From Candidatus Nitrosotenuis sp. (GTDB lineage: Archaea; Thermoproteota; Nitrososphaeria; Nitrososphaerales; Nitrosopumilaceae): 6,184 nt of DNA. A program made the translations under genes and the position numbers. The stretch covers positions 1 to 6,184 of the forward strand of contig JAHEXS010000071.1 in the NCBI GenBank assembly GCA_023252015.1, in the 5' to 3' direction. This document shows, in pieces, positions 1 through 5,976 of the stretch. The notes beneath the pieces were generated by a model that was given only the letters and a program-made list of their open reading frames with translations, made no database searches and had not been told where the DNA came from. Position 1 is the first letter of the stretch. The number at the start of each line of letters is the position of its first letter.

Positions 1-474
1 TGGAACGAATGAGGACTTGCCGCCTTGTCCTGGTTTGAGTGGGTTGTTTGCCGTGTTTACCTCTGTGCCAGGAATTACTCCTTCAAAGCCCTCTGCTGCA
101 GCAGTAACTCCAAATGCATGGAACGATTTTCCTTTGTTAGCAACAATAAATTCAATCTTGTCACCAACACTTGCATGAATCTCTGGATTGTGGCCGTCTT
201 CTCCTGGAAGTGCATTAAATGCTAGAGTTTTGAAATCTGGAGACTCGATAAAATTAATTTCAACGTCCACTTCTTTTCCTGTCATTGCCTGACCTGGTGC
301 TGCTCCGCCTACTGGTGCCTTGTGCATTTGGTTTCCAGGAGGTAATGATATCCAGTAATCCCAAAAGCTAAAGAAGATTGCACCGCCTGCAATGCAAATA
401 CCCAGCATTATCACTAACATCTTTGTAGTCCTTGCCGGTGTTGTCCTGTAGATTGGTTCGTTTTGCTGTTCCAT
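1..474 (-). CDS. Membrane-anchored cupredoxin, partial (3' end beyond window)
   Basis: Last visible gene of the oxidase operon; 158 residues are seen and the C-terminus lies left of position 1. Residues 1-18 are polar and cytosolic, about 19-42 form one hydrophobic helix, then a Gly/Pro/Ala-rich linker (45-65) leads into a beta-rich domain. That domain holds VGDKIEFIVANKG followed by SFHAFG, where His119 fits the first copper ligand of a cupredoxin. The Cys/His/Met ligand cluster expected near the C-terminus is outside the window, so the copper type (type 1 or CuA-like) cannot be read. The ATG is 10 nt after the subunit I stop, with a good ribosome binding site. Inferred role: a tethered copper protein on the outer face that passes electrons to the CuA centre, where bacteria and mitochondria use cytochrome c. 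From memory, Nitrosopumilus oxidase loci include a cupredoxin gene here. Confidence 0.85.
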   Translation of the reverse strand, partial: MEQQNEPIYRTTPARTTKMLVIMLGICIAGGAIFFSFWDYWISLPPGNQMHKAPVGGAAPGQAMTGKEVDVEINFIESPDFKTLAFNALPGEDGHNPEIHASVGDKIEFIVANKGKSFHAFGVTAAAEGFEGVIPGTEVNTANNPLKPGQGGKSSFVP

Positions 475-479
475 GTTTA

Positions 480-488
480 ATCACTCAA
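480..488 (-). promoter_or_regulatory. Ribosome binding site of the cupredoxin gene
   Basis: On the minus strand TTGAGTGAT lies 5 nt before the ATG at 474. It is one base short of GAGGTGAT, the complement of the usual archaeal 16S rRNA 3' end. It overlaps the TGA stop of subunit I (485-487), which suggests coupled translation and supports the chosen start. Confidence 0.6.
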
Positions 489-2011
489 TGATGCGGGGTT
501 TTGGCTTGGTATGGGAAATAATACTTGCCCCCAAGTCCCCATGGATCGTCCATGTTGGCCTCCTTTCCTTTGCCTGCACTGTAAATCATGTTTATTAGCC
601 AGATCACCATGCTTGTGCCAATTATCATTGCTCCTACAGATGCAATTTGGTTCATAACGATATACTCTGGGTATGGTTGATAATCATAAACTCGTCTTGG
701 CATTCCGTATAGTCCAAGGACGTGTTGTGTAAAGAACACCATGACTGTTCCAGCAAACGACATGATGAAGTGAATTTTACCCCAAGTCTCATTGTACATT
801 CTTCCTGTGATGTATGGGAACATGTAGTACAGGAATCCAATTGAGCCAAATGCGATTGTTCCCATCACAAACAGATGAAAGTGTCCCACTACCCAGTAAG
901 AGTCGTGCGTGATAAAGTCAAACGGCATTGCACTGTTTGCTACTCCACCTGCTCCTGCAGAGAAGAATAATGCGATTCCGCCAACAGACCACATCATTGG
1001 GGTTGCAAACTTGATTCGTCCGCCCCACATGGTAGCTATAAAGTTAAACACGTGCATTGCAGATGCCGGAACTGCGGCAAGCGTTCCAATCATGAATACT
1101 GTTTTTTCTGTAAATGACATGCCGGTTGAGTACATGTGGTGCGCCCAGGATGAGAAACTGACTATGCTAAGCATTACAAATGCAAAGATTCCAGAAGACT
1201 GGCTAAAGATTGGCTTTCTTGAGAATCGTGGAATTATTTCATACATCATTCCAATTGCAGGAATTACTAATACGTACACTTCAGGATGGAACGTGAACCA
1301 GAACAGATGCTGGTATGCAATTGGGTCCCCCCCTCTTGCTGGATCAAAGAATCCAGATACGCCAAGTCTATCGGTCAATAACATTACAAGTGCAGCTGCA
1401 AACGTCGGGACTGCAACTATGATAATTAGTGATGCTGACAAAAATGACCACGCTAAAAGTGGGATTTTGCTTAGCGGTAAATCAGGATGCTTGCACTTTA
1501 GAATAGTAACTACGAAATTAATTGCTCCAAGAACTGACGATACTCCAAGTATCTTTTGTGCAAAAATCCACATGTCTGCTGCAGGGCCAGGTGCTCTGAT
1601 TGCAGAGTATGGCGGTGTTGCATACCATGTAAAGTCTGCAAAGCCAAGCCAGATTAGTGCACCGGCTGGAGGAATCATCCAGAATGCTACTGCGTTTAGT
1701 TTTGGATATGCCATGTCTTTGTATCGGACCATGATTGGAACAAAATAGTTGCCAACTCCAGATGCAAACGGTAACAAGAATAGAAATATCATTGCAGTGC
1801 CATGGACGGTAAACATTCTGTTAAATGTCATGGAATCAGTAATTATCTGGGTGCCAGGCAAGAACAGCTCTGCTCTAATTCCAAGTGCGAGTGCTCCTCC
1901 CATAAAGAAGAATGTTATTGATGTTATGGTGTATAGTAATCCGATATCAGTATGATGTGTTGAAAACATTATTTGCCAAATTGGGCGTGGCTTGTGTAGC
2001 TCTAGAACCAT
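485..2011 (-). CDS. coxA: Haem-copper terminal oxidase subunit I
   Basis: Catalytic subunit, 508 residues with about 12 transmembrane helices, the normal size. It reduces O2 to water and pumps protons across the membrane. Visible ligands: His70 and His379 (low-spin haem), His377 (high-spin haem), His242, His291 and His292 (CuB), with Tyr246 of HPEVY as the cross-linked tyrosine. The Mg-site pair His369-Asp370 and haem-propionate arginines 439-440 (MPRR) are present. The D-channel is complete for the A family: Asp99, Asn88, Asn106, Ser158, Ser159, Asn165 and Glu244. Unusual positions: Phe241 before HPEVY, where A1 enzymes have Gly, and His320 where the K-channel Lys normally sits. An in-frame TGA four codons upstream makes ATG 2011 the only likely start. 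The operon context (CuA subunit before, cupredoxin after) makes this the aerobic respiratory terminal oxidase. Confidence 0.97.
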   Translation of the reverse strand: MVLELHKPRPIWQIMFSTHHTDIGLLYTITSITFFFMGGALALGIRAELFLPGTQIITDSMTFNRMFTVHGTAMIFLFLLPFASGVGNYFVPIMVRYKDMAYPKLNAVAFWMIPPAGALIWLGFADFTWYATPPYSAIRAPGPAADMWIFAQKILGVSSVLGAINFVVTILKCKHPDLPLSKIPLLAWSFLSASLIIIVAVPTFAAALVMLLTDRLGVSGFFDPARGGDPIAYQHLFWFTFHPEVYVLVIPAIGMMYEIIPRFSRKPIFSQSSGIFAFVMLSIVSFSSWAHHMYSTGMSFTEKTVFMIGTLAAVPASAMHVFNFIATMWGGRIKFATPMMWSVGGIALFFSAGAGGVANSAMPFDFITHDSYWVVGHFHLFVMGTIAFGSIGFLYYMFPYITGRMYNETWGKIHFIMSFAGTVMVFFTQHVLGLYGMPRRVYDYQPYPEYIVMNQIASVGAMIIGTSMVIWLINMIYSAGKGKEANMDDPWGLGGKYYFPYQAKTPHH

Positions 2012-2020
2012 CTTAGAGAG

Positions 2021-2027
2021 TCACTCC
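2021..2027 (-). promoter_or_regulatory. Probable ribosome binding site of subunit I
   Basis: On the minus strand GGAGTGA lies 9 nt before the ATG at 2011, inside the 51-nt gap after subunit II. It resembles the GAGTGAT site of the next gene. The match is partial and the spacing slightly long. Confidence 0.4.
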
Positions 2028-2062
2028 GAGTTCTTTTATTAAGTCATTAGTTTTCATAAATT

Positions 2063-2485
2063 TCATTCCTCCACAATCAGTGTTCCTCTCATGTTGTAAT
2101 GGAGCAAACCGCAGTATTCCCTGCATTGAATTGGGAATTCTCCTGCCTTGTCTGGTGCAAACCAGACTTCGTTTATTCTACCTGCCACTGCATCTTGCAA
2201 TACAACATAATCATGTATGTTAAATGCGTGGTTAACATCCTTGGTAGTAATTTCAAATTTGTAAGCATGGCCCTTCTTTATGTGTAATTCGCCGACTTCC
2301 TTTGTTCCGTCTGCGTGCTCAAATGTCCAAAACCATTGTTGTCCTATTACCTTGATTACTTCGGCTTCTGCAGGAGCGCGGTCTACTAGTCTTTCAACGT
2401 TCCATGCTTCTGCGCCAACATATGCCAATAATACAATTACAACGCCAACGTAAATCCATTCAGGCCAGTTAGAGTGTCCGCTCAT
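2063..2485 (-). CDS. coxB: Haem-copper oxidase subunit II, CuA domain with a single helix
   Basis: 140 residues; most A-type subunits II are over 200. One transmembrane helix (about 10-28) is followed by a cupredoxin domain outside the membrane. The CuA site is complete: His86 (DVNHAF), then C-x3-C-x3-H-x2-M at Cys121, Glu123, Cys125, His129 and Met132. The aromatic patch QQWFW (49-53) that carries electrons to CuA in the family is present. The C-terminal run YCGLLHYNMRGTLIVEE resembles, from memory, the end of the Thermus ba3 subunit II. Role: accepts electrons from the soluble or tethered copper carrier and passes them to the low-spin haem of subunit I. The first helix expected in A-type subunits II is missing here and is encoded by the gene immediately before, in the same frame, separated only by one stop codon. 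Glu9, just before the helix, could be the K-channel entry glutamate. Confidence 0.95.
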   Translation of the reverse strand: MSGHSNWPEWIYVGVVIVLLAYVGAEAWNVERLVDRAPAEAEVIKVIGQQWFWTFEHADGTKEVGELHIKKGHAYKFEITTKDVNHAFNIHDYVVLQDAVAGRINEVWFAPDKAGEFPIQCREYCGLLHYNMRGTLIVEE

Positions 2486-2746
2486 TTACCAATCAGTTCC
2501 TTCATATTTTGTCGGCTTGGCGTTTGGATTTGATTCTCTGAACCGCCATACTAGCCAGATAAGCGTACCAGACACTACTGCACCAACGGTAAATGCTATA
2601 GTCATCATTTTGAAAAACAAATTCCAGATCTCAACTTTACGGTTCACATATTCATGAGCGTCTGTTCCGGCAGCAAATACCAACTGAATTGTTGGCAATA
2701 CTACCAAAATAGTCAAAACTGCCATTAACGCAATTGTTTTGTCCAT
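2486..2746 (-). CDS. Small membrane subunit equivalent to the first helix of oxidase subunit II
   Basis: 86 residues. Residues 4-26 look like a signal peptide or first helix ending in VFAAG; residues 45-68 form a clear transmembrane helix ending in WLVWRFRE. This is the helix-end pattern seen in the N-terminal hairpin of subunit II. The tail (NPNAKPTKYEGTDW) resembles the loop between helices 1 and 2 of a normal subunit II. No metal ligands are visible. It ends in TAA and the next gene's ATG follows with no spacer and in the same frame, so together they look like a conventional subunit II cut in two. A parallel is subunit IIa of the Thermus ba3 oxidase, a separate one-helix peptide taking the place of the missing helix. 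First gene of the operon. Function by context and helix pattern only; assignment as an oxidase subunit is an inference. Confidence 0.85.
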   Translation of the reverse strand: MDKTIALMAVLTILVVLPTIQLVFAAGTDAHEYVNRKVEIWNLFFKMMTIAFTVGAVVSGTLIWLVWRFRESNPNAKPTKYEGTDW

Positions 2747-2775
2747 GACCGGTTACAGCCCGTGACCTTAGAATT

Positions 2776-2784
2776 CTATTTAAG
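2776..2784 (-). promoter_or_regulatory. TATA-like box of the oxidase operon
   Basis: On the minus strand CTTAAATAG lies in the 52-nt gap between the phosphatase stop and the first oxidase gene, with the upstream run AAAACC as a possible BRE. Its centre is 34 nt before the ATG at 2746, so at normal archaeal spacing (about 26 nt) the mRNA would begin some 8 nt before the start codon. No ribosome binding site is visible, which fits a very short leader. The same CTTAAATA core appears before the gene at 6088. Confidence 0.5.
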
Positions 2785-2798
2785 GGTTTTGTAGATTC

Positions 2799-3425
2799 TT
2801 AGAAAGGTCCCTGATCGTATCTTTCAGAATTCATTGCATTAATTGCAGACAATGAAAACTTGCCCTGCTCTTGACGAATTATAGTAAGTGATGCATTTGC
2901 AATAATAAGTTCAAAAAGTGATCTTGGGGTGAGATTCAAAATGTTTGAGATCATTGCCTTGATTGGATCCATGTGTGTCACAAAAAGAATATTTTGTTCT
3001 TGATGTTTTTTAGATACAAAATTTACTATATCCAATACTCTTTTTCTCACCTCGGCAAATGTTTCAACTCCATTTTCCTCAATTGTCGGATGACCCTCAT
3101 AAAATTTCAAGAACACGTTTCCGTGTTTTTCAAATAACTCGTCGTATGGCATTCCAGAAAATTTGCCCATCTCAAGTTCGTACAGTCTTTCGTCAACAGT
3201 TGTTTCAAGTCCTAGATGACTGCCAACAATTTCCGCGGTATTTCTTGCCCGCTCAATTGGGCTTGCATAGATATGAGAAATGTTGAATGGTTTTAGAAAT
3301 TTGCCAATATCATTTGCTTGCATAATTCCTTTTTCGGTTAGTGGAATTCCAGATGCCCTTCCCGCCAAAACACGTTCAGTGTTGTTTCTTGCTTGACCGT
3401 GACGCAAGAATATGATTAATCCCAA
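2799..3425 (-). CDS. Histidine phosphatase family protein (phosphoglycerate mutase-like)
   Basis: 208 residues, soluble, a normal length for the branch-1 histidine phosphatases. Arg8-His9-Gly10 (FLRHGQARNN) supplies the phosphate-binding Arg and the nucleophile His. PLTEKG (28-33), Arg59 in SPIERARNTAE, the probable general acid Glu83 (ELEMGKFSG) and the second catalytic His151 (FVTHMDP) follow in the family order. The residues after His151 are Met-Asp-Pro instead of the common Gly-Gly. The substrate cannot be told: CobC-type cobalamin-pathway phosphatases, phosphoglycerate mutases and broad phosphatases all share these motifs. The only in-frame start ahead of the RHG motif is TTG at 3425; the upstream frame has no ATG or GTG before a stop at about 3461. 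It lies upstream of the oxidase operon on the same strand, but that operon has its own TATA-like box, so a shared function is not implied. Confidence 0.9.
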   Translation of the reverse strand: MGLIIFLRHGQARNNTERVLAGRASGIPLTEKGIMQANDIGKFLKPFNISHIYASPIERARNTAEIVGSHLGLETTVDERLYELEMGKFSGMPYDELFEKHGNVFLKFYEGHPTIEENGVETFAEVRKRVLDIVNFVSKKHQEQNILFVTHMDPIKAMISNILNLTPRSLFELIIANASLTIIRQEQGKFSLSAINAMNSERYDQGPF

Positions 3426-3474
3426 TTTTTTAAATTTCGAAAAAAGATAATAATAACATTACCTGCCTGCGAAT
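3426..3474. promoter_or_regulatory. Divergent promoter region between the phosphatase and npdG
   Basis: A 49-bp, very AT-rich gap with start codons on both sides. GATAATAATAA near 3446-3456 is centred about 25 nt from both the plus-strand ATG (3475) and the minus-strand TTG (3425), so one element could act as the TATA box for two leaderless transcripts. A second AT block, TTTTTTAAATTT (3426-3437), is an alternative TATA for the plus strand, giving a leader of about a dozen nt. No ribosome binding site is seen before either start. Positions are inferred from spacing only. Confidence 0.5.
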
Positions 3475-4146
3475 ATGAAGATAGGTATAATCGGCGGCAC
3501 CGGTGGCATGGGAAAAGGCTTTGCGTTAAGATGGTGCCCAAAACACGATATTTTGATTGGATCACGTAATTCTCAAAGAGCAACTGATTCTGCGTCTGAA
3601 TATGTCATAGCTGCAAAAGAGGCCTACGGTGGAATAAATGGTACAATAACTGGAAAAGACAACGTCTCAGTTGCGCAACAAAGCGACGTTTTGATTTTGG
3701 CAATTCCATATGAAAACATAGATTCCACTTGCTCAGAATTACTTGGAAAAATTAAAGACAGTTGCACAGTTATTTCTCCAATTGTTCCAATGGTAAAAAC
3801 TGAAACTGGCTTTGAATTCATTCCAATAAAGGAAGGAAAACCGTTTGCACATCAGATGGTTCAAAAACATATGAAAAATAAATCAAGACTTGTTTCTGCG
3901 TTTCACGTGATTTCAGAAAAAAAGCTTGTTGATCCCAAATTAGCATTGGATTACGATATTTTTGTTTGCGGTGATGACAAAGAATCGCTGGATGTGGTCA
4001 ATGGTCTTGTTTTGGAAATCAAGGGTTTGAGGACAATCTTTCTTGGCTCAGGTGCACTCGCATATTTGGCAGAAATGTCAACGCCTCTGCTATTGAATGC
4101 AATGATAAAAAACAAGATGAAAAACCCGGGAATCAAAATCCTATAA
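3475..4146 (+). CDS. npdG: F420:NADP oxidoreductase (NADPH-dependent F420 reductase)
   Basis: 223 residues, the usual length for Fno/NpdG. It transfers hydride between coenzyme F420 and NADP(H) in the cytosol. Residues 1-31 form a Rossmann fold with the dinucleotide loop GIIGGTGGMGKG (4-15) and GSR (29-31), the latter typical of NADP 2'-phosphate binding. VLILAIPYE (72-80) ends the next fold unit. VSAFHVIS (140-147) matches the family VAAFH motif beside the F420 site, and the C-terminal GLRTIFLGSGALAYLAEMSTPLL region (184-206) matches the family's GLRP...ARLLE...TPLL pattern. First gene of a plus-strand cluster with a membrane protein 3 nt downstream and then a split-barrel protein that may use F420. 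Probably leaderless: no ribosome binding site is seen and an AT-rich box lies about 25 nt upstream. Family assignment is firm; the in vivo direction is not readable. Confidence 0.93.
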   Translation: MKIGIIGGTGGMGKGFALRWCPKHDILIGSRNSQRATDSASEYVIAAKEAYGGINGTITGKDNVSVAQQSDVLILAIPYENIDSTCSELLGKIKDSCTVISPIVPMVKTETGFEFIPIKEGKPFAHQMVQKHMKNKSRLVSAFHVISEKKLVDPKLALDYDIFVCGDDKESLDVVNGLVLEIKGLRTIFLGSGALAYLAEMSTPLLLNAMIKNKMKNPGIKIL

Positions 4147-4149
4147 TAC

Positions 4150-4377
4150 ATGAGTCATTACTATCCGCGCCGTGGTAGAAACTGGTATTCTGCCATGGGT
4201 GTCCTGTTTATCTCAGTTGCAGGAATCGTGGTAGTACGGGATGTTTTGATTTGGAGTCCCGACTTTGTTTTGGATTTTCTTTTGAATTCGGAAATAACAA
4301 ACGCAAAGATTTCGCTTGGAATGTTTGTATTTGGGGGAGTACTCTTGGCAATTGGGTTTAGGAAAAAAATTGTTTAA
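4150..4377 (+). CDS. Small two-helix membrane protein, unknown function
   Basis: 75 residues. A positively charged N-terminus (YYPRRGR, 4-10) precedes a helix at about 14-33; a short loop containing WSPDF and the acidic SEIT leads to a second helix at about 54-70, and the protein ends in RKKIV. The charge pattern suggests both ends are cytosolic. I do not recognise the family. It starts 3 nt after the npdG stop and overlaps the likely start of the next gene by a few bases, so it is almost certainly translated from the same mRNA as its neighbours. No metal-binding or catalytic motif is visible. It could anchor one of the neighbouring F420-type proteins to the membrane, but position is the only support for that. 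Confidence 0.75.
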   Translation: MSHYYPRRGRNWYSAMGVLFISVAGIVVVRDVLIWSPDFVLDFLLNSEITNAKISLGMFVFGGVLLAIGFRKKIV

Positions 4378-4768
4378 GAAAGCCAAGTTTCTAAAAGAGC
4401 AAAAAATTCTTCGCCTAGCAACAGTTGATAGAAAAGGAAATCCGCACTTGGTTCCCGTGTGGTACAACTATACTGGAGTAAAATTCTACATTGGGACAAA
4501 TACCAAAACAAAGAAGGCAAAAAACATTCAAAAAAATAACAAAGTGTGTTTTTGTGTAGATGACGGAGTTTGGTCACCAATACACGGAGTAATGGGAAAT
4601 GGAAAAGCACGGCTGATTATGCAAGAAGGTACGGTCAAAAAAATTGCAAAAAAAATCCTTCTTCGTTACTTTAAGAATCTAAATAACAAGTCTGCAAAAC
4701 AATTGCTAGACGATACAAATTGCATAATAGAAATAATTCCAAGTAAGATTACTGCTTGGGAGTACTGA
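4370..4768 (+). CDS. PPOX-type split-barrel (FMN/F420-binding) family protein
   Basis: 132 residues from the chosen TTG. The N-terminal pattern FLKEQKILRLATVDRKG (7-23) followed by PHLVPVWY (25-32), FYIGTNTKTKKAKNI (39-53) and later VMGNGKARLI (74-83) is that of the pyridoxamine-phosphate-oxidase-like split barrel, closest in style to the F420-dependent FDOR-B group. These are small, usually dimeric, flavin or deazaflavin proteins; substrate and cofactor cannot be settled from sequence. Two genes downstream of npdG, so F420 use is plausible. There is no ATG in frame ahead of the barrel. TTG 4370 gives the normal six-residue lead before FLKEQ and an 8-nt overlap with the previous gene. TTG 4352 or 4316 would add 6 or 18 residues (from 4316, beginning MECLYLGEYS) that overlap the upstream gene and do not look like the family. 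The 3' end overlaps the opposing aminotransferase by 20 bp. Confidence 0.85.
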   Translation: MFKKAKFLKEQKILRLATVDRKGNPHLVPVWYNYTGVKFYIGTNTKTKKAKNIQKNNKVCFCVDDGVWSPIHGVMGNGKARLIMQEGTVKKIAKKILLRYFKNLNNKSAKQLLDDTNCIIEIIPSKITAWEY

Positions 4769-5957
4769 CGAACTTTTCTATTTCATTTAATGCAAAATCT
4801 AACGTGCCAAGATCAGGCAAAAAGACCAGTCTAAAGTGGCCGCTTCCGTATTTGGTTCCAAAGCCAGAACCATGTACTGTCAGCACTCCGGTTTTTTTGA
4901 GTAGTTCCATTACAAATTCCTGATCGGATTTGTATTGGTTGTTTTCAATTTTTGGAAAAGCGTAAAATGCGCCTTTCGGGTTTGGGCAGGAAAGTCCAGA
5001 TATAGAATTGATTCGCTTTACTACAAAGTCTCTTCGCTTTTTTAGCTCAGACACGAACTCGGAGATATACCCCTGTGGACCCATGAGTGACTCCAGTGCA
5101 GCATGCTGGACAGGCAAATTGGTCGATATTCTGACACGTGCTAATTTTGGCAAATGTTCCCTGAGTGATTCTAATTTTTTAGACTGGTTAAATCCAACGT
5201 AGCCAATTCGCCATCCAGACATCAGATGAACCTTGGAAAATCCATTTAGCAGTATGACAGGTGAGTCTTTGGCAACCCTTCCTATTCCTGTGAATTTTTC
5301 ATCAAATACAATTTGGTCGTATATTTCATCACATATGATGTAGAGATCATGCTCGTTTGCCAAATCGACTAGATTTTTTAGAGATTTTTCGCTAAATACA
5401 ATGCCTGTTGGGTTGTTTGGAGAGATAAGACATATGGCAACTGTTTTTGATGTGATTTTTGATTTAATGTCATCAATATCAGGAGTTGAATTGTTCAGAT
5501 CAACTGCAAATTCCACTGGGACTCCTCCGTGTAATCTGACGTATGATGCGTATGGAGGGTAATACGGTCCCGGAAGCAAGACCTCATCTCCTTCTTCTAC
5601 TATAGATGACATGACCATGTCTAGTGCCTCAGATACTCCGTTTGTCACAAGGATATCGTCTATACCCACTCCAAGGCCCTTTGCGTTTTCTTTTTTTGCT
5701 ATTGCCTCTCGGAGTTCAGGCAGTCCCTCAGATACAGCGTAATAGTTGTTGCCACTTTTGATTGACCTTATCATTGCGTCCTTTACGTTTTCTGGAGGTT
5801 GAAATCCAAACTGTACTGGATCACCAATGTTTAGGTATGTGATCTTTTTTCCTTGCTTTTCCACTAGACGAGCAGCAGATACAATATCTCGTATCGCATA
5901 CTCCACGCCAGCTACTTTTTTTGAGACCTTCAAATATCTAGACAGATATTTAGCCAT
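4749..5957 (-). CDS. Pyridoxal-phosphate aminotransferase, alanine aminotransferase type
   Basis: 402 residues, class I/II aminotransferase, full length. It probably interconverts alanine plus 2-oxoglutarate with pyruvate plus glutamate, linking carbon and nitrogen metabolism. GVEYAIRDIV (17-26) and LNIGDPVQFGFQPPE (42-56) match, from memory, the Pyrococcus alanine aminotransferase almost word for word, as do NYYAVSEGLPELR (71-83) and VHGSGFG...GHFRLVFLP (361-381). Active-site residues: Asn182 in SPNNPTG, Asp210 and Tyr213 (CDEIYD), the Schiff-base Lys242 (GFSKVHLMSGWR), Arg250, and the carboxylate-binding Arg376. Aspartate or other amino acids remain possible substrates. ATG 5957 lies 19 bp from the 5' end of a divergent tRNA gene. 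Upstream AGGGGTAA is at best a weak ribosome binding site and no TATA box is visible in the gap. The first codons seem to carry the tRNA promoter. Confidence 0.94.
   Translation of the reverse strand: MAKYLSRYLKVSKKVAGVEYAIRDIVSAARLVEKQGKKITYLNIGDPVQFGFQPPENVKDAMIRSIKSGNNYYAVSEGLPELREAIAKKENAKGLGVGIDDILVTNGVSEALDMVMSSIVEEGDEVLLPGPYYPPYASYVRLHGGVPVEFAVDLNNSTPDIDDIKSKITSKTVAICLISPNNPTGIVFSEKSLKNLVDLANEHDLYIICDEIYDQIVFDEKFTGIGRVAKDSPVILLNGFSKVHLMSGWRIGYVGFNQSKKLESLREHLPKLARVRISTNLPVQHAALESLMGPQGYISEFVSELKKRRDFVVKRINSISGLSCPNPKGAFYAFPKIENNQYKSDQEFVMELLKKTGVLTVHGSGFGTKYGSGHFRLVFLPDLGTLDFALNEIEKFVSTPKQ
5944..5952 (+). promoter_or_regulatory. Probable TATA box of the tRNA-Arg gene
   Basis: AGATATTTA is centred about 29 bp before the first tRNA base, the normal archaeal distance for a tRNA with a short 5' leader. 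It lies inside codons 2-5 of the divergent aminotransferase gene, so these bases are under two constraints. Inferred from composition and spacing only. Confidence 0.45.
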
Positions 5958-5976
5958 GTTAAAGTCTTACCCCTTT

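Noticed and set aside
25..225. A 66-codon plus-strand frame at the left edge
   Set aside because: It is antisense to the cupredoxin gene, rich in Cys and aromatic residues as shadow frames are, and has no ribosome binding site or family match.
909..1748. A 279-codon open frame on the plus strand opposite subunit I
   Set aside because: It lies wholly antisense to the well-supported subunit I gene, its codons mirror the membrane-protein codons, and the product has no recognisable domain. An open shadow frame is common opposite such genes.
2486..2488. TAA read as selenocysteine, pyrrolysine or another recoded codon
   Set aside because: Selenocysteine uses TGA and pyrrolysine uses TAG; TAA recoding is not expected in archaea, and an ATG follows directly, so termination and restart is the simplest reading.
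4316..4369. Longer N-terminus for the split-barrel protein
   Set aside because: The extra 18 residues overlap the upstream gene, use a TTG start without a binding site, and lie outside the family domain. It remains possible but less likely than TTG 4370.
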